DNA of 9,116 nt, taken from Synechococcaceae bacterium Bin_79_3 (lineage in GTDB: Bacteria; Cyanobacteriota; Cyanobacteriia; PCC-6307; Cyanobiaceae). Positions 1-6,506 of this stretch are shown in pieces. The position numbers and the translations under genes are program-made. Location of the stretch: NCBI GenBank assembly GCA_009914645.1, contig VFLB01000203.1, positions 1-9,116 of the forward strand, written 5' to 3'. The notes under the pieces are model-generated. The model did not search any database, had not been told where the DNA came from, and worked only from the letters and a program-made list of their open reading frames with translations. Numbering within the stretch: position 1 is the stretch's first letter; each line of letters begins with the position of its first letter.

Positions 1-859
1 CGTCTGCTTTTTCGCCGTTACCTGATTTATATGCAAGGATCCAAGTGAGAGTAACAATTGGATAGCTCTTAACGCCTGCTGGATTTGGATCTTCCCCGGC
101 GTTCATCGCATCAAGGGTAATGTTGTCTAAACCGGCAGCTCCAGAAACAGCTGTTGGTTTTACAAATTTACCAGCTTTATTTTGGATGGCGGCAGCTTTA
201 ATAACTCCCTTTACATAAGACTGATTTAAATAACCAATTGAACCTGGGGTTTGCTGGATAACTCCCGAAACTCCTTCATTACCCTTGCCGCCAATACCAA
301 CTGGCCACTGAACACTTTTGCCTTCGCCAACCTTGCTCTTCCACTCAGGTGAAAAGGTTGAAAGACTATTGGTAAAAGCAAAAGTAGTTCCTGAACCGTC
401 TGAACGGTGGGCTACAGAAATAGGGCCTGGAGCACATTTCAGCTGCTTCCAATCATTGATATTGCCAAGGAAAACATCAACAACTTGCTTCTGGGTGAGC
501 TTCAGTTCACAACCAGGCTTGTTGTATGCAACGGCAATGGAGCCACCAACCATTGGAATTTGAACTACACCGCGATCAACCTTGGCAGCCTCTGCAGCCT
601 TGATGGGCTCATCTGTTGCACCAAAATCAACGGTTCCAGCAACAAACTGACGAACGCCCGCACCCGAACCGACGCTTTGATAATTAACTTGCCCACCACC
701 CTTTGTTTTTGCGAAATCCGCAAACCAGCGTTGATAAATCGGAGCTGGGAAGGTAGCGCCCGCACCACTGATAGTGGTTTGAGCAATTAGAGGCAGGAGA
801 GTGGCAGTGCTAAGGGCCGCAATGGCACTAAGAGCAATGGCTTTCTTGGCGACGGGCAT
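1..859 (-). CDS. pstS: Phosphate ABC transporter substrate-binding protein PstS (3' end outside window)
   Basis: This is the periplasmic phosphate-binding component of the high-affinity PstSCAB importer. The reading frame is open from an ATG at 859-857 to the left edge, giving 286 codons, so the C-terminus is missing. Residues 1-26 form a signal peptide (basic MPVAKK, then a hydrophobic Ala/Leu stretch) with no lipobox cysteine, so a soluble periplasmic protein is likely. The mature start contains GAGATFPAP (T36, F37), then GSGAG (S65), DFGATDEP (D83) and RSDGSGTT (R152, D154, S156, G157, T158). These match the phosphate ligands known from E. coli PstS (T10, F11, S38, D56, R135, D137, S139-T141). 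C117 and C142 could form a disulfide. An in-frame TAA lies 21 codons or fewer upstream, so ATG 859 is the best start, although no good Shine-Dalgarno is visible. SphX-type paralogs cannot be excluded. Pho regulation is expected from the family but not proven here. Confidence 0.95.
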   Translation of the reverse strand, partial: MPVAKKAIALSAIAALSTATLLPLIAQTTISGAGATFPAPIYQRWFADFAKTKGGGQVNYQSVGSGAGVRQFVAGTVDFGATDEPIKAAEAAKVDRGVVQIPMVGGSIAVAYNKPGCELKLTQKQVVDVFLGNINDWKQLKCAPGPISVAHRSDGSGTTFAFTNSLSTFSPEWKSKVGEGKSVQWPVGIGGKGNEGVSGVIQQTPGSIGYLNQSYVKGVIKAAAIQNKAGKFVKPTAVSGAAGLDNITLDAMNAGEDPNPAGVKSYPIVTLTWILAYKSGNGEKAD

Positions 860-880
860 GGGAGCCAAAATTCGTTCTCT

Positions 881-905
881 CAATTTTTAAGTGCAATTTC
901 TTAAG
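881..905 (-). repeat. Tandem CTTAA-type direct repeat upstream of pstS
   Basis: Read on the minus strand, CTTAAGAAATTG (905-894) and CTTAAAAATTG (891-881) are two copies of nearly the same word, 14 bp apart, ending 21 bp before the pstS ATG. Each copy starts with CTTAA, as does the cyanobacterial Pho box (8-bp CTTAACCT-like repeats with about 11-bp period). The period and the last three bases of each unit do not fit that consensus. It may be a degenerate PhoB site or an unrelated element. Confidence 0.35.
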
Positions 906-915
906 ACTGGATTAT

Positions 916-927
916 GCCCCAAGGGGC
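916..927. repeat. Short inverted repeat in pstS/dnaK spacer
   Basis: GCCCC-AA-GGGGC is a 5+5 inverted repeat with a 2-base centre. The centre is too small for an RNA hairpin loop, so any role would be as a DNA-level protein site. It abuts the CATAAT hexamer proposed as the pstS -10. An 11-base copy (GCCCCAAGGGG) also occurs at 2353-2363 inside dnaK, where it encodes part of the conserved PAPRG motif, so chance recurrence is possible. Confidence 0.3.
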
Positions 928-975
928 TGACTCAACTGCAATCGCCCGTTAGCGTGAAAACATTCGCTCAGGTCC

Positions 976-2931
976 ATGGGGAGGATCGTTGGTATAGACC
1001 TCGGCACCACCAATTCGGTGCTCTCAGTATTGGAGGGAGGTCGACCTGTTGTTGTAGCAAATGCGGAAGGGATGAGAACCACTCCTTCTGTGGTGGGCTT
1101 CAACCGTGAAAGGGAGCTGCTGGTAGGACAGGCAGCTCGTCGCCAATTGGTGCTGAATCCGCGCAACAGTTTCAGCAATTTGAAGCGCTTAATTGGGCGT
1201 TTGTGGGATGAATTAGACGATGCCAGCCAAGCTGTTGCTTACACCGTAAGAGCAAACGATCAAGGGCAAGTTCGTGTGGTTTGCCCGGGTATGGAGCGGG
1301 AATTTGCCCCTGAAGAATTGGTGGCCTGTTTGCTGCGCAAACTCGTAGACGATGCCAGCAGCTACCTGGGGGAAGCGGTTGAAGCAGCCGTTATCACTGT
1401 GCCCGCATATTTCGATGATGCCCAACGCCAGGCCACAAGAGATGCAGGTCGATTGGCGGGATTAAACGTTGAGCGGATTTTGAACGAACCCACCGCAGCG
1501 GCCCTTGCCTACGGTTTTGATCGCAGCCGTTCCCAAACGGTTTTGGTATTTGACCTTGGCGGCGGCACATTTGATGTGTCTGTATTGCGGATTGCAAACG
1601 GTGTGTTTGATGTGAAATCAACGAGTGGCGACACTCAATTGGGTGGTAATGACTTTGATCAACGCATTGTTGATTGGTTAGCTGATGCTTTTTACAAAAC
1701 CAACCAGATTGATTTACGGCGTGATCGCCAAGCTCTTCAGCGCCTTTTAGAGGTGTCTGAAAAAGCCAAACAAGAACTTTCAGGTACTCAGCAAACCCAG
1801 ATTTCCCTTCCTTTTATTGCTACAGCCGCCGATGGCCCTTTGCATTTGGAAATTAATTTAGATAGACCCACCTTTGAGTCGCTTTGCAGCGACCTGCTTG
1901 ATCGCTTGTTGAAGCCTGTGCAAGAAGCGCTGCAAGATGCAGGATTAGCACCTGAAGATATTAACGAAGTTGTGCTTGTAGGTGGAGGTAGCCGGATGCC
2001 GATGGTGCAACAACTAGTGCGTACTTTGATTCCAAAAGAGCCGAGTCAGAATGTGAATCCAGATGAGGTGGTGGCGATTGGCGCTGCTGTGCAGGCCGGA
2101 ATCCTCACAGGTGAACTACGAGATTTGATGCTCAACGATGTAACTCCGCTTTCGGTGGGTCTTGAAACCATCGGAGGCGTAATGAAGGTGATTATCCCCA
2201 GAAATACCCCTATTCCGGTTAGGCGTTCTGATGTTTTTAGCACTTCAGAAATAAATCAATCCTCCGTTGATATTCATGTTTTGCAGGGGGAGCGCCAAAT
2301 GGGAAGTGATAACAAATCACTCGGACGTTTTCGTCTTGCCGGCATACCCCCAGCCCCAAGGGGAGTGCCCCAGGTGCAGGTTGCTTTCGATGTTGATGCC
2401 AATGGAATCCTGCAGGTGTCCGCCACCGATCGCACCACCGGCAGGCGTCAAAGCGTCACGGTGCAGGGCAGCTCAAACCTCAGCCAACAAGAAATTGATC
2501 TACTTCTTGCCGAGGCGGCCAGTAAAGCTATTGATGATCGCCGCCGCCGTTTGGAAGTAGATCGGCGTAATCGCGCTGAAACCCTGATCGCCCAAGCGGA
2601 ACGTCGCTTACGGGATGCTGCCCTTGAACTTGGCCCCTACGGAGCTGAGCGGCAACAACGCAGCGTTGAAGGTGCCTTGCGCGACCTAAGGGAAGGTGTT
2701 GATCAGCTCGATGAGCGTGAGTTGGATCTGTTGATGAGTTCCTTGGAAGAAGCTTTATACGGCCTCAATCGGCGCCTTAGCTCTGAACGTCGAGAGGCGG
2801 AACCTGCTGGGCCGTTCCAAGGCATTCGCAGCACTTTGGGTTCTCTTAAAGATGAATTATTTGCAGACGACGATTGGGATGATTGGGATCGAGGTGGCAA
2901 GCGCCCTGATGATCCCTGGGGGCGCTATTGA
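976..2931 (+). CDS. dnaK: Hsp70 chaperone DnaK (cyanobacterial paralog with acidic Trp-rich tail)
   Basis: This is an ATP-dependent Hsp70 that binds unfolded proteins in the cytoplasm with a DnaJ partner and GrpE. The 651-residue protein has the ATPase domain at about 1-382, with phosphate motif GIDLGTTNS (6-14) and DLGGGTFD (193-200), then the interdomain linker (384-388). The beta-sandwich substrate domain follows, including DVTPLSVGLETIGGVM and IHVLQGER, and then a charged helical lid. The tail is acidic with three Trp (DDDWDDWD, DDPWGRY). It replaces the disordered end usual in E. coli-type DnaK and resembles cyanobacterial DnaK1/DnaK3 more than the stress-type DnaK2. The linker reads LMLND, where E. 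coli has VLLLD. ATG 976 is preceded by an in-frame TGA at 955-957, so no longer start exists; the ribosome site is weak (CAGG). The adjacent dnaJ suggests the DnaK3-DnaJ3 pair described in Synechocystis and S. elongatus, but this paralog assignment is inferred. Confidence 0.97.
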   Translation: MGRIVGIDLGTTNSVLSVLEGGRPVVVANAEGMRTTPSVVGFNRERELLVGQAARRQLVLNPRNSFSNLKRLIGRLWDELDDASQAVAYTVRANDQGQVRVVCPGMEREFAPEELVACLLRKLVDDASSYLGEAVEAAVITVPAYFDDAQRQATRDAGRLAGLNVERILNEPTAAALAYGFDRSRSQTVLVFDLGGGTFDVSVLRIANGVFDVKSTSGDTQLGGNDFDQRIVDWLADAFYKTNQIDLRRDRQALQRLLEVSEKAKQELSGTQQTQISLPFIATAADGPLHLEINLDRPTFESLCSDLLDRLLKPVQEALQDAGLAPEDINEVVLVGGGSRMPMVQQLVRTLIPKEPSQNVNPDEVVAIGAAVQAGILTGELRDLMLNDVTPLSVGLETIGGVMKVIIPRNTPIPVRRSDVFSTSEINQSSVDIHVLQGERQMGSDNKSLGRFRLAGIPPAPRGVPQVQVAFDVDANGILQVSATDRTTGRRQSVTVQGSSNLSQQEIDLLLAEAASKAIDDRRRRLEVDRRNRAETLIAQAERRLRDAALELGPYGAERQQRSVEGALRDLREGVDQLDERELDLLMSSLEEALYGLNRRLSSERREAEPAGPFQGIRSTLGSLKDELFADDDWDDWDRGGKRPDDPWGRY

Positions 2932-2939
2932 GGCCGGTG

Positions 2940-3788
2940 ATGGTTGCGCCAAACCCCCAAGACCACTGGGCTGCCTTGGGTTTAGAGCCCGGCGCTAATC
3001 AGCAGGCGTTAAAGCAGGCTTTTCGCCGCTTAGCCCGCCGTTGGCACCCTGATCTAAATGCAAACGACCCAATTGCGGAGGAACGTTTTAAACGCATAAA
3101 CGAGGCCTACGCGGTACTGAGTGACCCCCGCCGCCGTCAGGCCTGGGAAACGTCTGAACCCAGCGAAGAAGAGGATCGGTTTGCCGCTGGATTTCCAGAT
3201 TTTGATGAGTACTTAGCGGCATTATTTGGTAAAAAATATGAACCGGAGCCAGCTGCTTGGCCCGCCACAACCCCGCCACCTCCCCCTGCCCCCGTGCAGT
3301 TTCAGGGTGATTTCGAGAGCATCGTCAAACTTTCGCCTGATCAGGCCCTAGAGGGCAGCACAGTGCAGGTTTCATTACCTGATGGCCTAACGCTTGAGGT
3401 GCAAACCCCCCCTGAAGCGGGTGATGGTTGGCGTTTAAGGCTGGAAGGGGTTGCTCCAGGTGGCGGCGATCATTTTTTGTTGTTGCAGGTTCGCACTGCC
3501 GATGATCTCCGAATTGATGGTTTGAGGGTGCTTTATCGCTTAAATCTGCCGGCACCTCAAGGTGCTTTAGGTGCGCAGGCGGTGGTTCCCACCCTTGCGG
3601 GGCCAGTGCGGCTGAGGGTGCCACCTGGCACTTCCAGTGGGCAACTGCTGCGTTTGCGGGGCCGTGGCCTAGAGCGCCACGGCCGTAGTGGCGATCAGAT
3701 CGTGGAGGTGAGGTTGGTGGTGCCTGAAACTTGTAGTGATGCAGAAGTTGCTTTATATCGGCGCTTGGCGGAATTGCTGGAAGAATGA
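2940..3788 (+). CDS. dnaJ: DnaJ-type co-chaperone without zinc finger
   Basis: This J-domain co-chaperone should stimulate ATP hydrolysis by the upstream DnaK and deliver clients to it. With ATG 2940 the protein has 282 residues. The J-domain is at about 8-69 with the essential HPD at 36-38. A short acidic/aromatic segment (EEEDRFAAGFPDFDEYLAALFG) is followed by a Pro-rich linker with five consecutive prolines (112-116). A DnaJ C-terminal client-binding region runs from about 119 to the end. There is no CxxCxGxG zinc finger and no real Gly/Phe stretch, unlike type I DnaJ. The start is ambiguous: TTG 2928 overlaps the dnaK stop and GTG 2937 is also in frame. I chose ATG 2940 because GAGG at 2930-2933 lies 6 bases before it. 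It is translationally close-coupled to dnaK and probably corresponds to cyanobacterial DnaJ3. Confidence 0.93.
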   Translation: MVAPNPQDHWAALGLEPGANQQALKQAFRRLARRWHPDLNANDPIAEERFKRINEAYAVLSDPRRRQAWETSEPSEEEDRFAAGFPDFDEYLAALFGKKYEPEPAAWPATTPPPPPAPVQFQGDFESIVKLSPDQALEGSTVQVSLPDGLTLEVQTPPEAGDGWRLRLEGVAPGGGDHFLLLQVRTADDLRIDGLRVLYRLNLPAPQGALGAQAVVPTLAGPVRLRVPPGTSSGQLLRLRGRGLERHGRSGDQIVEVRLVVPETCSDAEVALYRRLAELLEE

Positions 3789-3808
3789 CTGCTCTGCATG
3801 GGGGATAG

Positions 3809-4198
3809 GTGAGCGAACGAGTTCATGTGTTGCTGTTTGATTCCGGCAGCGATGCAGAAGGGATCCATTCCCTCGAATTGAATGGCCGCACTGTTGTGTT
3901 GCTGTTTGCCAATCAAGACGATGCTGAACGCTATGCAGGCCTGCTGGAAGCCCAGGATTTCCCTTGCGCCAGCGTTGAGACGCTTCTACGGGAAGAGGTG
4001 GAAATGTTTTGCAGCCAGGCCGGATATGAAGCCCGCTTCGTGCCATCAGGTTTTATGCCGCAATCTGCTGAAGATCGCTTGCTGTTAGCTCCACCTGAGC
4101 AAAATCTATCCACCACCAGCTGGAAAGAACAGCTCCAAACAACATCAGAAGAGGCGGATCTTGAGGCATTTCGCCGCTCTTTGGAGGGCTTGTTGTGA
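3809..4198 (+). CDS. DUF3110 protein, function unknown
   Basis: This 129-residue cytosolic protein has no signal peptide or membrane segment. From memory its sequence fits the DUF3110 family (cyanobacteria and plants). The core at about 4-82 alternates predicted strands and helices: VHVLLF, a segment containing GIHSLELNGRTVVLLF, helix DDAERYAGLLEAQ, strand ASVETL, helix REEVEMFCSQAG and strand EARFVP. This suggests a small ferredoxin-like alpha/beta fold (inference). An acidic, probably flexible C-terminal arm follows, ending in a helix (DLEAFRRSLEGLL). Two cysteines (C53, C68) are present. It starts at GTG 3809, 20 bp after the dnaJ stop, with GGGGGA at 3800-3805 only 3 bases upstream. Its end overlaps the murQ start by 4 bp. 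The position between a DnaK/DnaJ pair and murQ suggests co-expression, but no function can be assigned. Confidence 0.85.
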   Translation: MSERVHVLLFDSGSDAEGIHSLELNGRTVVLLFANQDDAERYAGLLEAQDFPCASVETLLREEVEMFCSQAGYEARFVPSGFMPQSAEDRLLLAPPEQNLSTTSWKEQLQTTSEEADLEAFRRSLEGLL

Positions 4199-5121
4199 AT
4201 GTTGATCGCGGTTATTTGTTAACGGAACAGGTAAATAGGGCTAGTGAAAATCTTGATCAACTGAGCTCGCTGCAGTTGGCAAAACTATTTGCGAACGAAG
4301 ATAAATTGCCGCAACAGGCGGTTGAAGCGGCGGTGCCAGAGCTTGCTGCAGCAATTGAGGCAATCAGTGCACGCCTAGCAAATGGGGGGCGTCTTTTTTA
4401 CTTAGGGGCAGGCACATCAGGTCGTTTGGGGGTTTTGGATGCTGCGGAGTGTCCGCCAACTTTTTGTAGTGATCCAGAAATGGTTCAGGGGCTCTTAGCT
4501 GGTGGTGCCCCGGCGTTACTGCGCAGTTCCGAAGGTTTGGAGGATTTGTTTGATGCGGGGAAAGCGGATTTGCAAAAATCAGATTTCAGTGCGGATGATG
4601 CCCTGGTGGGTATTGCTGCTGGAGGCACCACTCCATATGTGCATGGGGGCTTGAGTTATGCCATGGAGCTTGATGCTTTAGCGGTGGCGTTGGCTTGCGT
4701 TCCCAGCAGCCAGGTGGCAATGCCTTGTCATATCGATATCCGTTTGCTCACCGGCCCTGAATTACTAACTGGTTCCACACGGCTTAAGGCGGGTACCGCC
4801 ACCAAAATGGCCCTCAATATCATCTCAACCGGCGTGATGGTGCGCCTTGGCAAGGTTTATGGCAACAGCATGGTGGATGTAGCTGTTACCAACACCAAGC
4901 TGGAGGATCGCGCCCTGCGTATCCTTTCAAGCCTTGCGGGGCTAAACCGCGAGCAAGGTTTGTTGTTGTTAAAGCAAGGAGGTGGATCGGTAAAGGTTGC
5001 TCTTTTGATGAGTGCAGCCCAGTTGCCAGCAACTTCAGCAATAGAACTACTAGAAAAAGCCCAGGGCAATTTAAGGCTTGCTTTAGAGCTGAATGGTTTT
5101 CAGTTGCAAGGCCCCCAGTAG
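4195..5121 (+). CDS. murQ: N-acetylmuramic acid 6-phosphate etherase MurQ
   Basis: MurQ cleaves the D-lactyl ether of MurNAc-6-phosphate to give GlcNAc-6-phosphate, feeding recovered peptidoglycan sugar into amino-sugar metabolism in the cytosol. The 308-residue protein has the usual family length and aligns by eye with E. coli MurQ throughout. It has an N-terminal LTEQ..N and ED segment, then the SIS sugar-phosphate signature GAGTSGRLGVLDAAECPPTF. E85 and E116 correspond to the catalytic E83 and E114 of E. coli. LTGSTRLKAGTATK, NMLSTG-like and GNSMVDV segments follow. The E. coli AASGRTPYV signature reads AAGGTTPYV here. The GTG start at 4195 overlaps the DUF3110 stop (GTGA) and has GGAGG at 4183-4187, a strong ribosome site for coupled translation. 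No MurNAc kinase (AnmK), PTS transporter or NagA is nearby, so the substrate source is not evident from the window. The 3' end overlaps the convergent MTAP gene by 22 bp. Confidence 0.94.
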   Translation: MNVDRGYLLTEQVNRASENLDQLSSLQLAKLFANEDKLPQQAVEAAVPELAAAIEAISARLANGGRLFYLGAGTSGRLGVLDAAECPPTFCSDPEMVQGLLAGGAPALLRSSEGLEDLFDAGKADLQKSDFSADDALVGIAAGGTTPYVHGGLSYAMELDALAVALACVPSSQVAMPCHIDIRLLTGPELLTGSTRLKAGTATKMALNIISTGVMVRLGKVYGNSMVDVAVTNTKLEDRALRILSSLAGLNREQGLLLLKQGGGSVKVALLMSAAQLPATSAIELLEKAQGNLRLALELNGFQLQGPQ

Positions 5122-6014
5122 TTACTTGTGAACAGATCAAGTCGTTGGCGAGTTTCAGCCGGCACATGATCCTTGTTTGTCATTAGGGCAAAGGCCAAGG
5201 CGCTGTGGGCTTCGCTGCTTGGCCGCTCCTGATCTACGAGTGCCGCAGCAGCTCGTACCACCTTTTGGGCAAGGCTGGCATTGGCCTTCAAATTGGCGAT
5301 CACCATCTCAACCGTTACTGAGTCATGGTTGGGATGCCAGCAGTCGTAATCAGTAACCATTGCAAGGGTGGTGTAAGCAATCTCAGCTTCTCGAGCTAAT
5401 CGTGCTTCTGTGTGATTCGTCATTCCGATCACATCACAGCCCAATGAGCGATAAAAATTTGATTCGGCTTTAGTTGAAAAGGCCGGACCTTCCATGCAGA
5501 GATAGGTGCCACCGGTGTGTAATTTCCGATCTGCTGGCAACACCTCCTTGATGGCCTGGCAGAGCAGCTTTGACAACACCCCACAAAAGGGATCCGCCAG
5601 CGATACGTGGGCTACAGCTCCTGCGCCAAAAAAACTGCAGGGTCGTTGATGGGTGCGATCTAGAAATTGATCCGGCACCACAAAATCCAGAGGTTGCACC
5701 GCCTCCTGCAACGAGCCCACAGCGGAACAGGAAAGTATCCAGCGCACTCCTAATGAACGCATTGCCCAGATATTGGCTCGGTAGGGAACTTCCGTTGGCA
5801 GAAAACTGTGGTGGCGGCCATGGCGAGCGAGAAAAACAACCGGCGCAGCGCCCAGGCGGCCTTTTAGTAGTAGGTCGGAAGGTGCTCCAAAGGGGGTTTC
5901 TATCTGCAGTTCCTCTACATCACTCAAGCCCTCCATCCCATAGAGACCACTGCCGCCCAGCACACCAATTAAGGCATCAGACAATTGGGCTTGATTTGGA
6001 TTCGCAGGGGCCAT
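5100..6014 (-). CDS. mtnP: S-methyl-5'-thioadenosine phosphorylase (MTAP)
   Basis: MTAP splits 5'-methylthioadenosine with phosphate into adenine and methylthioribose-1-phosphate, clearing the polyamine/AdoMet by-product and recycling adenine. The 304-residue protein belongs to the PNP/MTAP phosphorylase family. It shows [10 protein letters not shown] (phosphate site, 17-26), an RHGRHH segment, [37 protein letters not shown] and TDYDCWH (221-227). D222 and D224 match the adenine-contacting Asp pair of human MTAP, favouring a 6-aminopurine over a 6-oxopurine substrate. I chose ATG 6014; ATG 6038 would add eight residues, and further upstream extension would run through the divergent cyclophilin start. 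No other methionine-salvage genes (mtnA, B, C, D or K) are nearby. The 3' end overlaps murQ on the opposite strand. Confidence 0.93.
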   Translation of the reverse strand: MAPANPNQAQLSDALIGVLGGSGLYGMEGLSDVEELQIETPFGAPSDLLLKGRLGAAPVVFLARHGRHHSFLPTEVPYRANIWAMRSLGVRWILSCSAVGSLQEAVQPLDFVVPDQFLDRTHQRPCSFFGAGAVAHVSLADPFCGVLSKLLCQAIKEVLPADRKLHTGGTYLCMEGPAFSTKAESNFYRSLGCDVIGMTNHTEARLAREAEIAYTTLAMVTDYDCWHPNHDSVTVEMVIANLKANASLAQKVVRAAAALVDQERPSSEAHSALAFALMTNKDHVPAETRQRLDLFTSNYWGPCN

Positions 6015-6058
6015 CTCGGTGTGCCAATGTTCACCCATTCCACATGAGAACCACTCCA
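6015..6058. promoter_or_regulatory. Very short divergent spacer, MTAP / cyclophilin
   Basis: Only 44 bp separate the two start codons. On the plus strand GAGAA at 6046-6050 is a reasonable ribosome site for the cyclophilin ATG at 6059. I see no clear -35/-10 pair for either gene, so at least one promoter probably lies inside the opposite coding region. Confidence 0.4.
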
Positions 6059-6496
6059 ATGACCAAGGCTTTGATGGAAACAGATGCAGGCCAACTTGAG
6101 ATCGAGTTGTTCGACACCGATGCACCGCAAACCGTGGCCAATTTCGTCAAGCTTGTAAATGACGGTTACTACGACGGTCTTGCCTTCCACCGGGTGATTG
6201 ATGGTTTTATGGCCCAGGGGGGTTGCCCCAACAGCAGAGAAGGGGCTAAAGGGGTAGCTGGCACCGGTGGCCCTGGATACACAATTAACTGCGAGATCAA
6301 CAGCAACAAACATCAAGCTGGCAGTCTTTCAATGGCCCATGCTGGAAAGAACACCGGCGGAAGCCAGTTCTTCCTTTGCCACGGAGCTCAGCCTCACCTC
6401 GATGGTGTACATACAGTTTTTGGTGTTACTGGAAATCTTGATGTAGTTCTCGCCATTAAAAATGGTGCTCGCATAAATAAGGTAACCATCCAATAA
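6059..6496 (+). CDS. ppiB: Cyclophilin-type peptidyl-prolyl cis-trans isomerase
   Basis: This enzyme catalyses cis-trans isomerisation of X-Pro bonds during protein folding. The 145-residue single-domain protein has no signal peptide and should be cytosolic. Family signatures are visible in order: [13 protein letters not shown] (catalytic R45; F50, M51 and Q53 in the active site), [18 protein letters not shown], and [10 protein letters not shown]. The residue at the human cyclophilin A W121 position is His, as in many bacterial cyclophilins with weak cyclosporin binding. I chose ATG 6059 because of GAGAA 8 bases upstream and because it gives the [20 protein letters not shown]-terminus typical of picocyanobacteria (from memory). 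ATG 6044 would add five residues and lacks a ribosome site. The symbol ppiB is by family and length. It converges on ribBA with a 10-bp gap. Confidence 0.95.
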   Translation: MTKALMETDAGQLEIELFDTDAPQTVANFVKLVNDGYYDGLAFHRVIDGFMAQGGCPNSREGAKGVAGTGGPGYTINCEINSNKHQAGSLSMAHAGKNTGGSQFFLCHGAQPHLDGVHTVFGVTGNLDVVLAIKNGARINKVTIQ

Positions 6497-6506
6497 AAAA
6501 TGATGC

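Larger units (their letters stand above)
860..975. promoter_or_regulatory. Divergent pstS / dnaK promoter region
   Basis: This 116-bp spacer must hold the promoters for both pstS (leftward) and the dnaK run (rightward). On the minus strand a CATAAT hexamer at 916-911 is a plausible -10 for pstS, without a convincing -35 at normal spacing. Just upstream of it, sharing one base, is a near-palindrome GCCCC-AA-GGGGC at 916-927. Between this hexamer and the pstS start lie two near-identical direct repeats (881-905). I found no CIRCE element (TTAGCACTC-N9-GAGTGCTAA) in front of dnaK and no convincing dnaK promoter. The functional assignment is inference from position. Confidence 0.5.

Noticed and set aside
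860..975. CIRCE heat-shock operator for dnaK
   Set aside because: No TTAGCACTC-N9-GAGTGCTAA pair. A GCAGTGCTAA string near 814 is inside pstS and lacks the matching left half.
3551..3564. GCACCT-CA-AGGTGC palindrome in dnaJ
   Set aside because: It encodes an ordinary PAPQGA stretch; the loop is too small for RNA and no other copies were seen, so it is probably chance.
5087..5105. Hairpin at the end of murQ as terminator
   Set aside because: Seven-pair stem is AT-rich with a wobble pair and has no T-run on either side.
5570..6058. Long open plus-strand frame extending the cyclophilin gene upstream by 163 codons
   Set aside because: It lies antisense to the well-supported MTAP gene, has no family resemblance, and the cyclophilin fold starts only after 6059, with a ribosome site there.
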